The notes under the pieces: generated by a model
The model's database searches: none
Seen by the model: the letters and a program-made list of their open reading frames with translations, nothing else
What the model was told of the DNA's origin: nothing
Shown: positions 55,812-64,000 of the stretch, one piece after another
Numbering within the stretch: position 1 is the stretch's first letter
How the letters are laid out: each line of letters opens with the position of its first letter
Made by a program: the position numbers and the translations under genes
Assembly: GCF_019320115.1 (NCBI RefSeq)
Contig: NC_089585.1
Coordinates: 145,221,769 to 145,285,768, forward strand
Origin: Miscanthus floridulus
Taxonomy: Eukaryota; Streptophyta; Magnoliopsida; Poales; Poaceae
DNA length: 64,000 nt
Direction of reading: 5' to 3'

Positions 55812-56792
55812 ATCTCTGTCCCCTGCAGGGTGTAGGCTGTGGCACAGATTTGGTCAGGAATTCTGCTCCAGAATTGGGCAAGCGAAGACTTTTGGCTGAC
55901 CTGCTAAAAAAGCTTTGGCTGAGACTGAGATTCTTTCCCTTGCTTACCAATTCGTTGTACGGAAGCAACAGCCGACGCGATCTCTTTCGGTTGAGGAAGA
56001 TTCTTGAGGTAGCCAGGGGCCAACGTCCATGATAGCTACTTGATCCACGAAGGACATTTTTTTGTGAAGGTTTTTTTTAGGAGTAACCTTTGCTGCGAAG
56101 TTACTGACGCTAATAGGCTCTTGGAAGTTGGAAGCTCGTATTTGGCAACTGAAGTAGCATGGAATATCGTCGCCATGCAATGCAAATCGTCCCTACAAAC
56201 CGAAAGGCACATCAACAAGCACGTATTATTTTCAAAAAAAAAAAGTCAGGCCGCCTCGTTTTTGTCTCTATCGTGTGGCCCCATATGGTATGGAGATGCT
56301 TTGCGGCTCCAATCACTGTTCAATCACAAATCAAGCGACGAACCGACTAATATTGTGTCGGCACAGTGTGAGTCTCAGTGGAAGTTTTATAGGAGGTTCA
56401 TTTGCATTAAATAAATTGTCATATAGGCATTGTTGATGATATGACAGTGTATTTAAGAAGAGAGAGAAAAAATGAGTTTCATCTAGATAGAACTTTTTTG
56501 GCATGATTACTAACTCTATATGAGTCATAAAATTTTTGAGCCTGGACTCCTAGTGGTACAAGTTGTAGTATATGTACTCTAAACAACACACTCACACCAC
56601 CACACACACGCACACGAGTCATAAAATTAAATGTCTTTGAAATCATATAATGAAACTCTCTATTGAGAGTGGATGTTTTATCCAAGTTTTATTTCATTTT
56701 ATATGACATGACAATCTTAGAAACATCGTCGTAAAACTCTTCACTGACACTGGCCTTGTGATATAAATGCTGCGATAATGATGGCTGGCAAT
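55812..56792. other. Spacer without supported gene
   Basis: Several open frames of 60-125 codons on both strands but no recognisable motif. Near 56580-56615 there is a degenerate CACA microsatellite. Confidence 0.4.
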
Positions 56793-56992
56793 CAGCGGCG
56801 GATCCAGAAAATATTTCAGGGAGGCTGAACAACACTGCTGTTCGATTTAAGTCTCAGTCCTCCTACACTATAGAACTTTACCTAAAAATTTATAGAGGCT
56901 TCACAGATGTTTCACTGCTGCGATACGGGTAGGGGGGCTTGCTGCGATACTGGTAGGGGGGCTTGAGCCCCCCCTGCTGTGTCCGCCCCTGC
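56793..56992. mobile_element. hAT-type MITE with 8-bp target duplication
   Basis: CTGGCAAT at 56785-56792 and 56993-57000 flanks a 200-bp unit starting CAGCGGCGGATCC and ending GTCCGCCCCTG. Inside, CTGCGATACKGGTAGGGGGG is tandemly repeated, with a GGGGGGCTT...AGCCCCCCC inverted segment. It is the same type as 30-197. Confidence 0.85.
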
Positions 56993-57100
56993 TGGCAATG
57001 AGTAAACCAAAACGTTTAGACATCAACATGAGTAGTAGCTACACACTGACAAGGCATATTACTGAGGCCTCACTTGGAACCGTTCACAATCCATTGCTAA

Positions 57101-57465
57101 GAGTATCTTCAAGAGTTTGCTATCTTAACTTGGCATCCATATAATTTTGATAAAACAAGAAAAAAATAGCCTCCAACAGTTTGGCAAAACAACTTGACAT
57201 CAATAGCAACTTGGCAAATCTTCCCTCCGCACGCGCAAATATACGCGCGCGTATACGGCTTGGCATCCGGGGCTCTTCGTTTCTTAGCGGGGCTCTTCGT
57301 TCGCTTAGCGGGCCTCTTCGTTTTGTTAACGGGTTTTTTTATTTTACCAAGTCAAAAATGCCAAACTCTTGGAGATGGATTGTTTTTTTACTTGGCATAT
57401 AATTTTGGGAGTTGGCAAATCACAAGATTTACCAAGTAAAATTTGACAAACTCTTATAGATGCTC
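57101..57465. mobile_element. MITE with TAA target duplication and internal tandem repeat
   Basis: TAA at 57098-57100 and 57466-57468 flank inverted termini GAGTATCTTCAAGAGTTTG and (complement) GAGCATCTATAAGAGTTTG. At about 57268-57331 three units of about 21 bp follow each other (GCGGGGCTCTTCGTTTCTTA, GCGGGGCTCTTCGTTCGCTTA-like, GCGGGCCTCTTCGTTTTGTTA-like). Confidence 0.8.
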
Positions 57466-57468
57466 TAA

Positions 57469-58000
57469 CAACTAACATTCTCCCGTGTATTCGCTCCTAA
57501 AGTTTGCTAAAAGTTTATTGCATCAATCTAGGATGAGATACAGAGATAATAAAAGAACAAAGAGCACAGTTTGACAAACAGCGATAGCTAATTTATACTA
57601 CTCTTGGAGAAACCAATAATTTATTGTGTGGCAAGAAATTTCCCAGCAAGCCATGCGTTGACGCACTAGGAACAGAAGTCTTTCCTGCCTCTGCCTGTTG
57701 CCTCCCCTGATCCCCTCCCCTCTTTCCTACTGTCAAGACTCGAGACCACCACTGCTGGGAGGCTACTCGGGGACGGACGTCCCTCCATGGCAGCAAACTC
57801 CTTTCCTTCACAGGTGCACATGCAAATCCTTGTTGCTTGCTTCAGTTTTTTTTTTTGAACCTTCTCCATGCCCATCTTCCTTTTAAGTGCGTTTTATCAG
57901 GTTTCTGTTCTACCCTTTTTTGGGCCCCCCTTCAAGAGAGATCTGTAGCGTAATCCGTGTTACGCATGATTTAGTTCGCAGTTAGATCTGTAGCCAAATC
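57469..58000. other. Candidate 5' UTR/promoter region of the membrane-protein gene
   Basis: A less AT-rich patch at 57640-57830 lies about 2.5 kb upstream of the start at 60286 and contains GGGCCCCCCTTCAAGAG near 57923, a phrase that recurs at 62181. AGATCTGTAGC occurs twice (near 57940 and 57984) in a short imperfect direct repeat. It may hold a first untranslated exon, with an intron to about 60273; this is inference from the splice-like acceptor near 60270. Confidence 0.3.
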
Positions 58001-60240
58001 CATGTTGTTCACGACAAGGATTTCCATGTTATCAAGATAGTTGCTTTCTGACGCAAACTGAACTTGTTGCCTAGTTCTATGTTTAGCAATTCCTATGTCA
58101 GTTTATCTGTTAGCTTTTTTAAACCTCAATCCAGGAAAAAATATGTACGATGATCATATTTACAGAGCTTATGTTTTTATGGAGACAAATTTGACAACCA
58201 ATGAACTATCTGATGTAATATTTGTCTTATATGTTCCTGTACTGAACAGTAAGAGGATCTTCATAGTTAAGCTCGTCAATTAACGTTGTCTTGTGCTATG
58301 ACCTATTTCTACTTGATTACAACTCTGATATGTGTTTTGGTGTATTGAAAGCATGGAATGAAGTTTAGCAGCCAACTTACAGCTGCTTATTTATGGAATC
58401 AAGAGCTATGCTTTTCTTTGCGTCCAATGGTTGGCCTTTTATTTTTTGTATTAGACTATAGTTGGGTGCCTATAATAAATTTTAACTTAGGGTGTGTATG
58501 CTTATGCTCCTTCTTTGAAGAAGTCTGAAGCCAGATTATTTTTCATTATCTAAAAAAGTGTAGTCATAAAAAGAATCTTTCATGTTTCACAATAGCTGAT
58601 TCTTGATGGAAACTGAGCTTACTGCCAAGCTTAGTCCTATGTAGTTAGCATTTGCAAGGTTCTTTGCTACTTTCTTTTTACGCCTCAACCTCGGTTACAA
58701 ATATGTTGAAGGGTAGCAGGCAGCATCTTGGTACGCTTTTCGCTAGTTATAAATTCCAATTGCTTACTGCAAGCGCACGATTTTGCAAGAGGAAAATGAA
58801 TTATCCGAATAAGAACACTGTTAGTTACAAATTCCAATTGCTTACTGTGAGCATACGTTTTTGCACGAGATCTTAAAGAGTTGCTCTAAGTACATATTGT
58901 ACACCAACTTAGATCAAAGAAGACATAGTGCAATGGCTTAGGGCAATGAATTTTGGTTGGGGGCCAAACTAGCAGTGCGAGGCGTGTTTTTCTCCTCTAT
59001 GGTCTTCGGACCACGGTGTTTTGGCACCTTAGGTGTCATGTGTACATAAACCTCTTTTCACTATTTAATTGAGCAGCATAGCTCCTGCCTTTTTACTTTC
59101 AAAAAAAGAAACACCAACTTACACTTTTCATTGTGACTTGCGTAGTTCAAATTCCTATACAGCTTCTTGTGGTAGTGGTACTAAGTACAAACTGATTCCT
59201 AGTTGTTTACCCCTCTGACATTTTTATTCCTTTGTGTTGAAAGCATGGCCTAAAGTTTAGCACTCAGCTTTCCTGCAATGTTTGGGGCATCTGACAGACG
59301 TTGATATTGAAATCAGCACTGATATCCGAGAGATAATTTGTTACTCGCCCAATAAAGTTTCCTTGTGTGCTGACCTGATTTGTAGTCCCTCCGGTTTGCA
59401 AATATTCGACGTTTTGGAGAAGAACAGTCTCCAAATCATAGCTTTGACCACTATTTCTATTAGAATATAAATATAACTGAAGAAATTTATGGTTGTTATG
59501 AAATTATTTTTCCCTATGAATATGATCTTCAAGTTTCTATAATAAATACTTTAAAAATTATTTGTAATCAAAGTTTTAAAGGTTTGACTATGGTGCCTTT
59601 GTAAGCATGGCCTGAAGTTTTGAAGCCAACTTGCAGCTATCCTACATTCTTTTGTCGTCATAAAAAGGATCTCCATGTTTCACTGTAGTTGTTTCTTAAG
59701 AAAACTGGTCTTATCGCAAGCCTAGTCTTTTGAATCGGCATTTTATTAAATGCTTACATGTGAATCTATTTGCCAGGTTGTTCAGTACTGGCATGTTTAC
59801 AGCTCAATTAATAAGTTTTCTGAATGCCAGTCATATGTATAGATCTGTTGAGAAGTAATTCCTTCATTTTTTTTAGAAAAGGGAGTATGCGAAAATCTTG
59901 ATCAAACCTTTGTTAGTTAGGTATACTGCTGCTTATGTACACGATTTTGCAGAAGGGGAACGAAATTAGCCAGCTGTAATTATAATGTGTGCTGTTTGTG
60001 TTATGGTAGCGACCTGGATAGTTCATATTATATATTTTCAGAGTATATTTTCTATAGTTAGTTAAGCGCATTTATTAGCAGTTTACTTTGTGGTATGAAT
60101 TGATTACTAGTTGTTTACCTACTGACATGTATTCTGGCATGTTGAGATCATGGCCTTAAATTAAGCTTTCAACTTTCTTGCAAAGTATTGTGGTCTCTAA
60201 TAGACATTATTATGAAATTAGCTTAATTTCAGAGACAGAC
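58001..60240. repeat. Degenerate duplicated segments upstream of the membrane-protein gene
   Basis: One motif (GTTGCTTTCTGACGCAAACT, then GTTGCCTAGTTCTATG) recurs in altered form near 58035, 58590 and 59685. A second (GAAAGCATGGAATGAAGTTT and variants, followed by CAACTTACAGCTGC-like text) recurs near 58348, 59240, 59605 and 60148. The order is consistent with repeated duplication of one intronic or 5' segment of about 0.6-1 kb. No coding frame. Confidence 0.55.
59385..59593. mobile_element. Truncated Stowaway-like MITE
   Basis: It begins after TA with GTCCCTCCGGTTTGCAAATA and contains CGACGTTTTGGAGAAG-like and AATCAAAGTTTTAAAGGTTT text. The right terminal repeat is missing, so the end is approximate. 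Confidence 0.5.
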
Positions 60241-60285
60241 TTTTTTATTCCCCGATGGACTTTTCTTTTGAAGGTAAAGAGTACA

Positions 60286-61488
60286 ATGGATGACCCAGAG
60301 TTGAATGCTCCTCCCAAGAATAATCCAGAGGAGGAGCCAAAGCAGGCAACAAATAAGGTACTGAAGCGTACCACATCATTCGCTCAAGGCACTATTGCCA
60401 CTGCGACCGGCTTCCTCACAGCAGCTTTCTCGGTGCGCAAAGATGCTCTGTTGCACCGGCACGTCCTGGTGGCCGGCGGTTGCTTCCTGGTGATTGCATA
60501 CCTATCTGCGCTCCTGCTGGTCTACCTGAAATTGTTCTTGTCAGGACACAGGCAGCTGCATAAGGGGCACATCCGGTTCATCCAGTTTCTCTGCATCATC
60601 AGCGGCGCGGCGCTGGTCGCGACGAACTCCTTGCTGCTGCTGCTCATAAGTGAAGGCAGCAGCTTGTTGTCTCTCAATCTGCTGCCCATACAGGGCCTCA
60701 TCGGCATTCTCGCGTACCACGCGACGCCGACGGAGGACAGCATGCGCGACGAGGCGTTCGAGGCGGGGATCAAGAGCGGCCGCAAGGTTGCCCTGTTCGC
60801 CACCGCGACGGCCTTCGCCGTGCAGACCACGCTCCTCTTCGGCTACCTCCACAACTCCAGCTTCCGGGCACTGGGCCACCGGTTCGACCTCTCCGTGTCC
60901 TTCCTGGCGTCGGCCCTCAGCGTGTTCCTGGTCGTGGCCACCTGCATGCCGCTTGGGTACAGGACTAGTGCCGCGAGGGACAAGGTGCTGTCCCTCGTGA
61001 GGTACCTAAAGGACGCCGTCATCGCCTTGCTCGCGGTCACCGCGGTGACTATTGCCAAGGAGTTTCTCGGCAGCGACACCGTGCTCGCGCTCTTCCCGGA
61101 GATCACCATAGCTGCCATGTATTATGCCGTGAACCTGTTCACTGACGACACTGCAGAGCAGGACCGAGATGAGGTCGCTGAGCACAAGATGGAGATGTTG
61201 CCGACTACCGTCGTCGCCACGTTCGGCTTCGGCATGCTGGGTGCAGCGTACGCCGCGCTGCTTGGAACTCCGGAGTACGACATGTACACGAAGGCGCTGG
61301 TGTTCACCTTGCTCGCCGCCGTCGTGTCCAGCCTGGGACGGGTGGCGGGGCCACTCTGCAGCCCCCGGCGCGACAAGAACGCGGCGGCGTGCGTGGTGTT
61401 CCTGAGCAACATCCTCCCCATCGTGGAGATGCTGGTGGCCGTCCCGCTCGCCGCAAAGGTCGCCAGTAATGCCCTCCCCGCGTCTTAG
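60286..61488 (+). CDS. Uncharacterised multi-pass membrane protein, intact (400 aa)
   Basis: I do not know a name for this protein; it appears to belong to a plant family with a paralogue in this window. I chose ATG 60286 (MDDPELNAPPKNNPEEEPKQ) because it follows a splice-acceptor-like TTTTGAAG and aligns with the N-terminus of the paralogue, although the frame is open back to 60178. A polar N-terminus (residues 1-30) precedes about nine or ten hydrophobic segments: near 35-50, 60-85, 98-121, 130-145, 168-187, 203-223, 243-262, 265-285, 305-326, 338-355 and 366-392. A charged loop is at 286-304 (DDTAEQDRDEVAEHK). There is no signal peptide or catalytic motif that I recognise. The coding part is GC-rich, typical of grass genes. 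The stop TAG is at 61486-61488. The protein presumably resides in a membrane; substrate or role is unknown. Confidence 0.85.
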   Translation: MDDPELNAPPKNNPEEEPKQATNKVLKRTTSFAQGTIATATGFLTAAFSVRKDALLHRHVLVAGGCFLVIAYLSALLLVYLKLFLSGHRQLHKGHIRFIQFLCIISGAALVATNSLLLLLISEGSSLLSLNLLPIQGLIGILAYHATPTEDSMRDEAFEAGIKSGRKVALFATATAFAVQTTLLFGYLHNSSFRALGHRFDLSVSFLASALSVFLVVATCMPLGYRTSAARDKVLSLVRYLKDAVIALLAVTAVTIAKEFLGSDTVLALFPEITIAAMYYAVNLFTDDTAEQDRDEVAEHKMEMLPTTVVATFGFGMLGAAYAALLGTPEYDMYTKALVFTLLAAVVSSLGRVAGPLCSPRRDKNAAACVVFLSNILPIVEMLVAVPLAAKVASNALPAS

Positions 61489-62159
61489 GAACGACTGTCT
61501 GTATTCTGTTTAACCTACAAGGTACCGTTGATTTATCGTACAGTAAATGTTTGAATGCCAGTCATATTTTTGTATGTCAGTTGAACAATGTTGTTACTAC
61601 CAGCAAACAGCCACAAACAACTCCCATAACAAAATTCTTGCAGAAGGAATGTCTGCCTGTGTAAAGCAGATAGAAGGTTTCTTTTGTAAGTATATACTAC
61701 AGTACACATGACTGGCTGACTGCAACTTGTTCCATAACTTTTAAAAACAAAGAATGATTGAGTAAACTGGTGTTTTTTTTAGAAAAAAAACTGGTGGTTT
61801 TATTCACATGCTGGAGCAAGTTAAGCCTCCAAAAATAAATTGTAATTGACGTCTCCATTGAGGTGTAGACTGAAGCTCAGATTTGGTAGGCAATTCTATA
61901 TACAACCAGACTTTTCAGGCCTCTCCGTTTGGGCAGGAGCGTATTATGGAAAAAGAGTGATTTTTCTTTACGGTGAAGTGATTTCAAATACTACTACTTC
62001 TAATGGAGTAGTAGCTGCTCTTGATGCCGTTTACCCTATGTACTTTCCTGAATAACAACAGAAGAAACATTTGTGGGTGAGGCCGTGTGTGATAGAAACA
62101 AAATGAATAAATGCACGAAGAGTGGAGGTTTCTGATTATAGTCCAAATAGGCCAGTTTC
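61489..62159. other. 3' flank of the membrane-protein gene
   Basis: AT-rich sequence with poly-A and poly-T runs near 61790, probably the 3' UTR and spacer. No gene. It ends at the tiny retroposon at 62174. Confidence 0.4.
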
Positions 62160-62173
62160 AGTTTAGCAAGAGT

Positions 62174-62198
62174 TTTTTTTGGGCCCCCCTTCAAGAGT
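62174..62198. mobile_element. 25-bp insertion with 14-bp target duplication (ultra-short retroposon end)
   Basis: AGTTTAGCAAGAGT occurs at 62160-62173 and again at 62199-62212. Between them lie seven T followed by GGGCCCCCCTTCAAGAGT, whose complement ends in a poly-A tail. A 12-18 bp duplication around an A-tailed fragment is the mark of a target-primed retroposon, here truncated to almost nothing. The same tail phrase occurs at 57916-57940. Confidence 0.65.
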
Positions 62199-62212
62199 AG
62201 TTTAGCAAGAGT

Positions 62213-62463
62213 CTAAGACCGTATAGCCATTCTTAAACAGCAAGAAGGGAGAACAGTTGAAAGTTGAAACTGGTTTCACTGATGCAGTAATTGACAACTG
62301 TGTGAATCAAGGTGGACTATGGTCCCTAACTAGAGGGTTTTCATTACCACTAGTCGTGTCATGCCGATACCATCAGTTTATTGGCTTTTGGCCCAGATCC
62401 AAAGAAGGTTCACGGTATCCATTGTTGCCCCCAGGATCTTCGGAACGGGTGAACCGATCACTC
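62213..62463. other. Short spacer before the copia 3' LTR
   Basis: Unremarkable sequence of about 250 bp. No gene or repeat recognised. Confidence 0.4.
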
Positions 62464-62468
62464 ATCGG

Positions 62469-62908
62469 TGTTGTCGACCATACACTATAGCCAGAGGTAG
62501 AAGAAGGAAGAGAGAACAGAACGCACACACATAGCACAAGCACCAGCGTTGGCCGAAGATCTACAGAGGAGATGGCAAAACTGAACTCGCTCTCTTTACT
62601 AAGTTGCAGTGGAAAGCTATATATACAACTCTACCCATCTAATCCTAGTACACAGACATGTCTGGCTGCCATGCTGCTACAATGACTAGATATGACAGCA
62701 GGGCTGACTTTTGCGTCTGCCCCAGCTGTGCCTACAGTGCGGCAGGGGAGCCTTTCGACGTCTTCCCCTGCAACAGCTACAGTGCAACAGCAGGGAGCCT
62801 TTCGGCGCCTGTCCCTGCCCCTGCAGCAGCTACAGTGTAACAGTAGGGAACCTTTCGGTGTCTGTCCCTGCCGCGCGTTCATACAAGGGAGCAACAAATT
62901 ACTTAACA
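62469..62908 (-). repeat. 3' LTR of the copia element
   Basis: On the minus strand it begins TGTTAAGTAATTTGTTGCTC after a short purine-rich stretch and ends GGTCGACAACA. A TATATATA box lies near 62617-62624. GCAGGGGAGCCTTTCGRCG-type phrases (GGAGCC plus TTTCGG) are tandemly repeated three times at 62740-62880 on plus. Confidence 0.7.
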
Positions 62909-62911
62909 ATT

Positions 62912-64000
62912 TTTCCCATAATCCTGCTGCTAACTCTAGAACCTCCACCATGTCGATCATCTTCTTCAACTCCATGAACCGAAGACAGCCGAGCGGCTTG
63001 GTGAGGACGTCCGCGAGTTGCCGACCAGTTTCGATGAACTCGATGACGATTTGCCCTCCATCGACATAGTCTCTGAGGAAGTGGAACTTGACGTCGATGT
63101 GCTTGCTCCGGTCGTGGAGAATCAGATTCTTTGCTAGGGCGATGGCGGGCTGGTTGTCCACCATCAGTGTTGGTGGGTGAGCTTCCACACCGGTCAGCTC
63201 GCCCAGCAGCCGGCGCAGCCACACAGCTTGGCACATCGCTGTGGCCGCCGCCATGTACTCTGCCTCGCATGTGGACAACGCCATCACCTTCTGTTTCAGC
63301 GACAGCCATGAGATTGGAGCCGACCCGAGGAAGATGAGCACGCCAGAGGTGCTCCGCCATCCGTCGATATCCCCCGCCATGTATGCATCGTTGAACACAG
63401 TGAGCTGCAGCCTACTTCCACTGGTCTTGGGGAAGACGATCCCATAATCCACTGCCCCCTTGACGTAGCGTAGCAGCCGCTTCACTACAGCCCAGTGATC
63501 CTCTCGGGGATCCTCCATGAAGCGGCTGACGTAGCCCACGGCGAACACAATGTCCGGCCTAGTGTGGACTAGGTAGCGTAGACCGCCGACGATGCTCAGG
63601 TAGAGTGTTGCATCTACCATCGCCGCGGTACTGGTCTTCGTCAGCTTCAGTCGCTCCTCCATCGGAGTCACGCACGGCTTGCACTCAGCCATGCCGCTCT
63701 GCTCCAACAGCTTCGAGGCATACGCGCTCTGACCGAGATCGCTCATTCAAAAATGAGCCGCCATCTCGCGCTTAAAGCTATCGATGTTCTCCGCACGTGC
63801 GCCGATGATGATCAAGTCATCCACATACACGTCGACGATGAGCTCCTCCTTCCCCCGTAGCCATGTGTAGAGTGCGTGCTCAGTTGCACACCATGTGAAC
63901 CTAAGCTCGCACAGCGTGGCGTCAAGCTTGGCGTTCCATGCTCGCCGTAGAGTGTCTTACGTAGTCGGAGCACCCTGTGCTCCGCTCTCATGATGGTGAA
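62912..64000 (-). pseudogene. Copia reverse transcriptase C-terminus and RNase H, broken
   Basis: On the minus strand from the window edge: RVLRLRKTLYG, then a small deletion and frameshift near 63946 (the LRQAPR block expected next is missing), WNAKLDATLCELRFTW, the catalytic VYVDDLIII block (about 63811-63830) and MAAHF. A TGA follows (63747-63749). The frame continues MSDLGQSAYASKLLEQSGMA, TRPDIVFAVGYVSRFM, then RNase H blocks LTVFNDAYMAGDIDGWRSTS, MALSTCEAEYMAAATAM, HDRSKHIDVKFHFLRDYV and QLADVLTKPLG. The order and motifs are those of Ty1/copia Pol. The stop and the deletion make it non-functional. The 5' part lies beyond the window. Confidence 0.9.

Larger units (their letters stand above)
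62469..64000 (-). mobile_element. Ty1/copia retrotransposon, 3' part, running off the window
   Basis: The minus-strand order is reverse transcriptase, RNase H, then a 440-bp LTR. ATCGG at 62464-62468 is one possible target-duplication copy; the other end is outside the window. The element belongs to a different lineage from the Sireviruses above, judging by its short LTR and intergenic layout. Confidence 0.85.

Noticed and set aside
1..64000. tRNA, rRNA or microRNA genes
   Set aside because: No sequence with recognisable tRNA A/B boxes plus cloverleaf was spotted by eye; the TGGTATCAGAGC strings are retrotransposon primer sites. A tRNAscan-type search would be needed to exclude small RNA genes.

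Overview
This is plant nuclear DNA, almost certainly from a grass and probably a panicoid such as the sugarcane/sorghum/maize group. The evidence is AT-rich spacer packed with Tourist-, Stowaway- and hAT-type MITEs, several Sirevirus-type Ty1/copia LTRs, a Tat-like Ty3/gypsy element carrying an antisense ORF, spliced genes and CIPK-type kinase sequence. I see no prokaryotic, organellar or RNA-gene signal.

Genes are few. A small minus-strand gene I cannot name (about 5256-7336) can be assembled from six exons; five of its six coding exons chain in phase, and one junction does not. A CIPK-type protein kinase pseudogene (27754-29701) has a small TRIM retrotransposon in its kinase N-lobe, an in-frame stop and frameshifts. 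Two paralogues of an uncharacterised multi-pass membrane protein family lie in the same orientation. The left one (31503-35006) is dead: it is frameshifted and split by a 5'-truncated LINE. The right one (60286-61488, 400 aa) is intact. About 25 kb of mostly retrotransposon sequence separates them.

Repeats fill the rest and are deeply nested. At 9081-10906 there is a clean solo LTR with target duplication AGATG. At 12018-25049 there is another solo LTR (target duplication CTATT), split by an 11.2 kb non-autonomous Sirevirus (12444-23612). That element has two 2294-bp LTRs, an iMet-type primer site, an intact gag, no pol, and a 607-codon second frame broken only by six TAG and one TGA. At 35775-54575 there is a minus-oriented Tat-like Ty3/gypsy element. 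Its left LTR holds a Sirevirus solo LTR (36847-39257) and its right LTR holds a 4.5 kb solo LTR (49491-54014). Inside, gag-protease runs directly into the C-terminal tail of integrase, so reverse transcriptase, RNase H and the integrase core are deleted. A spliced, decayed antisense ORF and a minisatellite lie toward the 3' LTR. A further copia element runs off the right edge (62469-64000).

How the parts relate: neither internal retroelement encodes a polymerase, so both could only have moved with enzymes supplied by relatives. The host genes are being eroded by these insertions. The most unusual signals are the pol-less gag plus second-ORF element, the strict C-to-T signature of its stop codons, and a CCGG-bounded palindrome that recurs in its LTRs, its non-coding interior and once inside its gag coding region. 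Coordinates of exons and element ends were read by eye; no alignment or database search was run.
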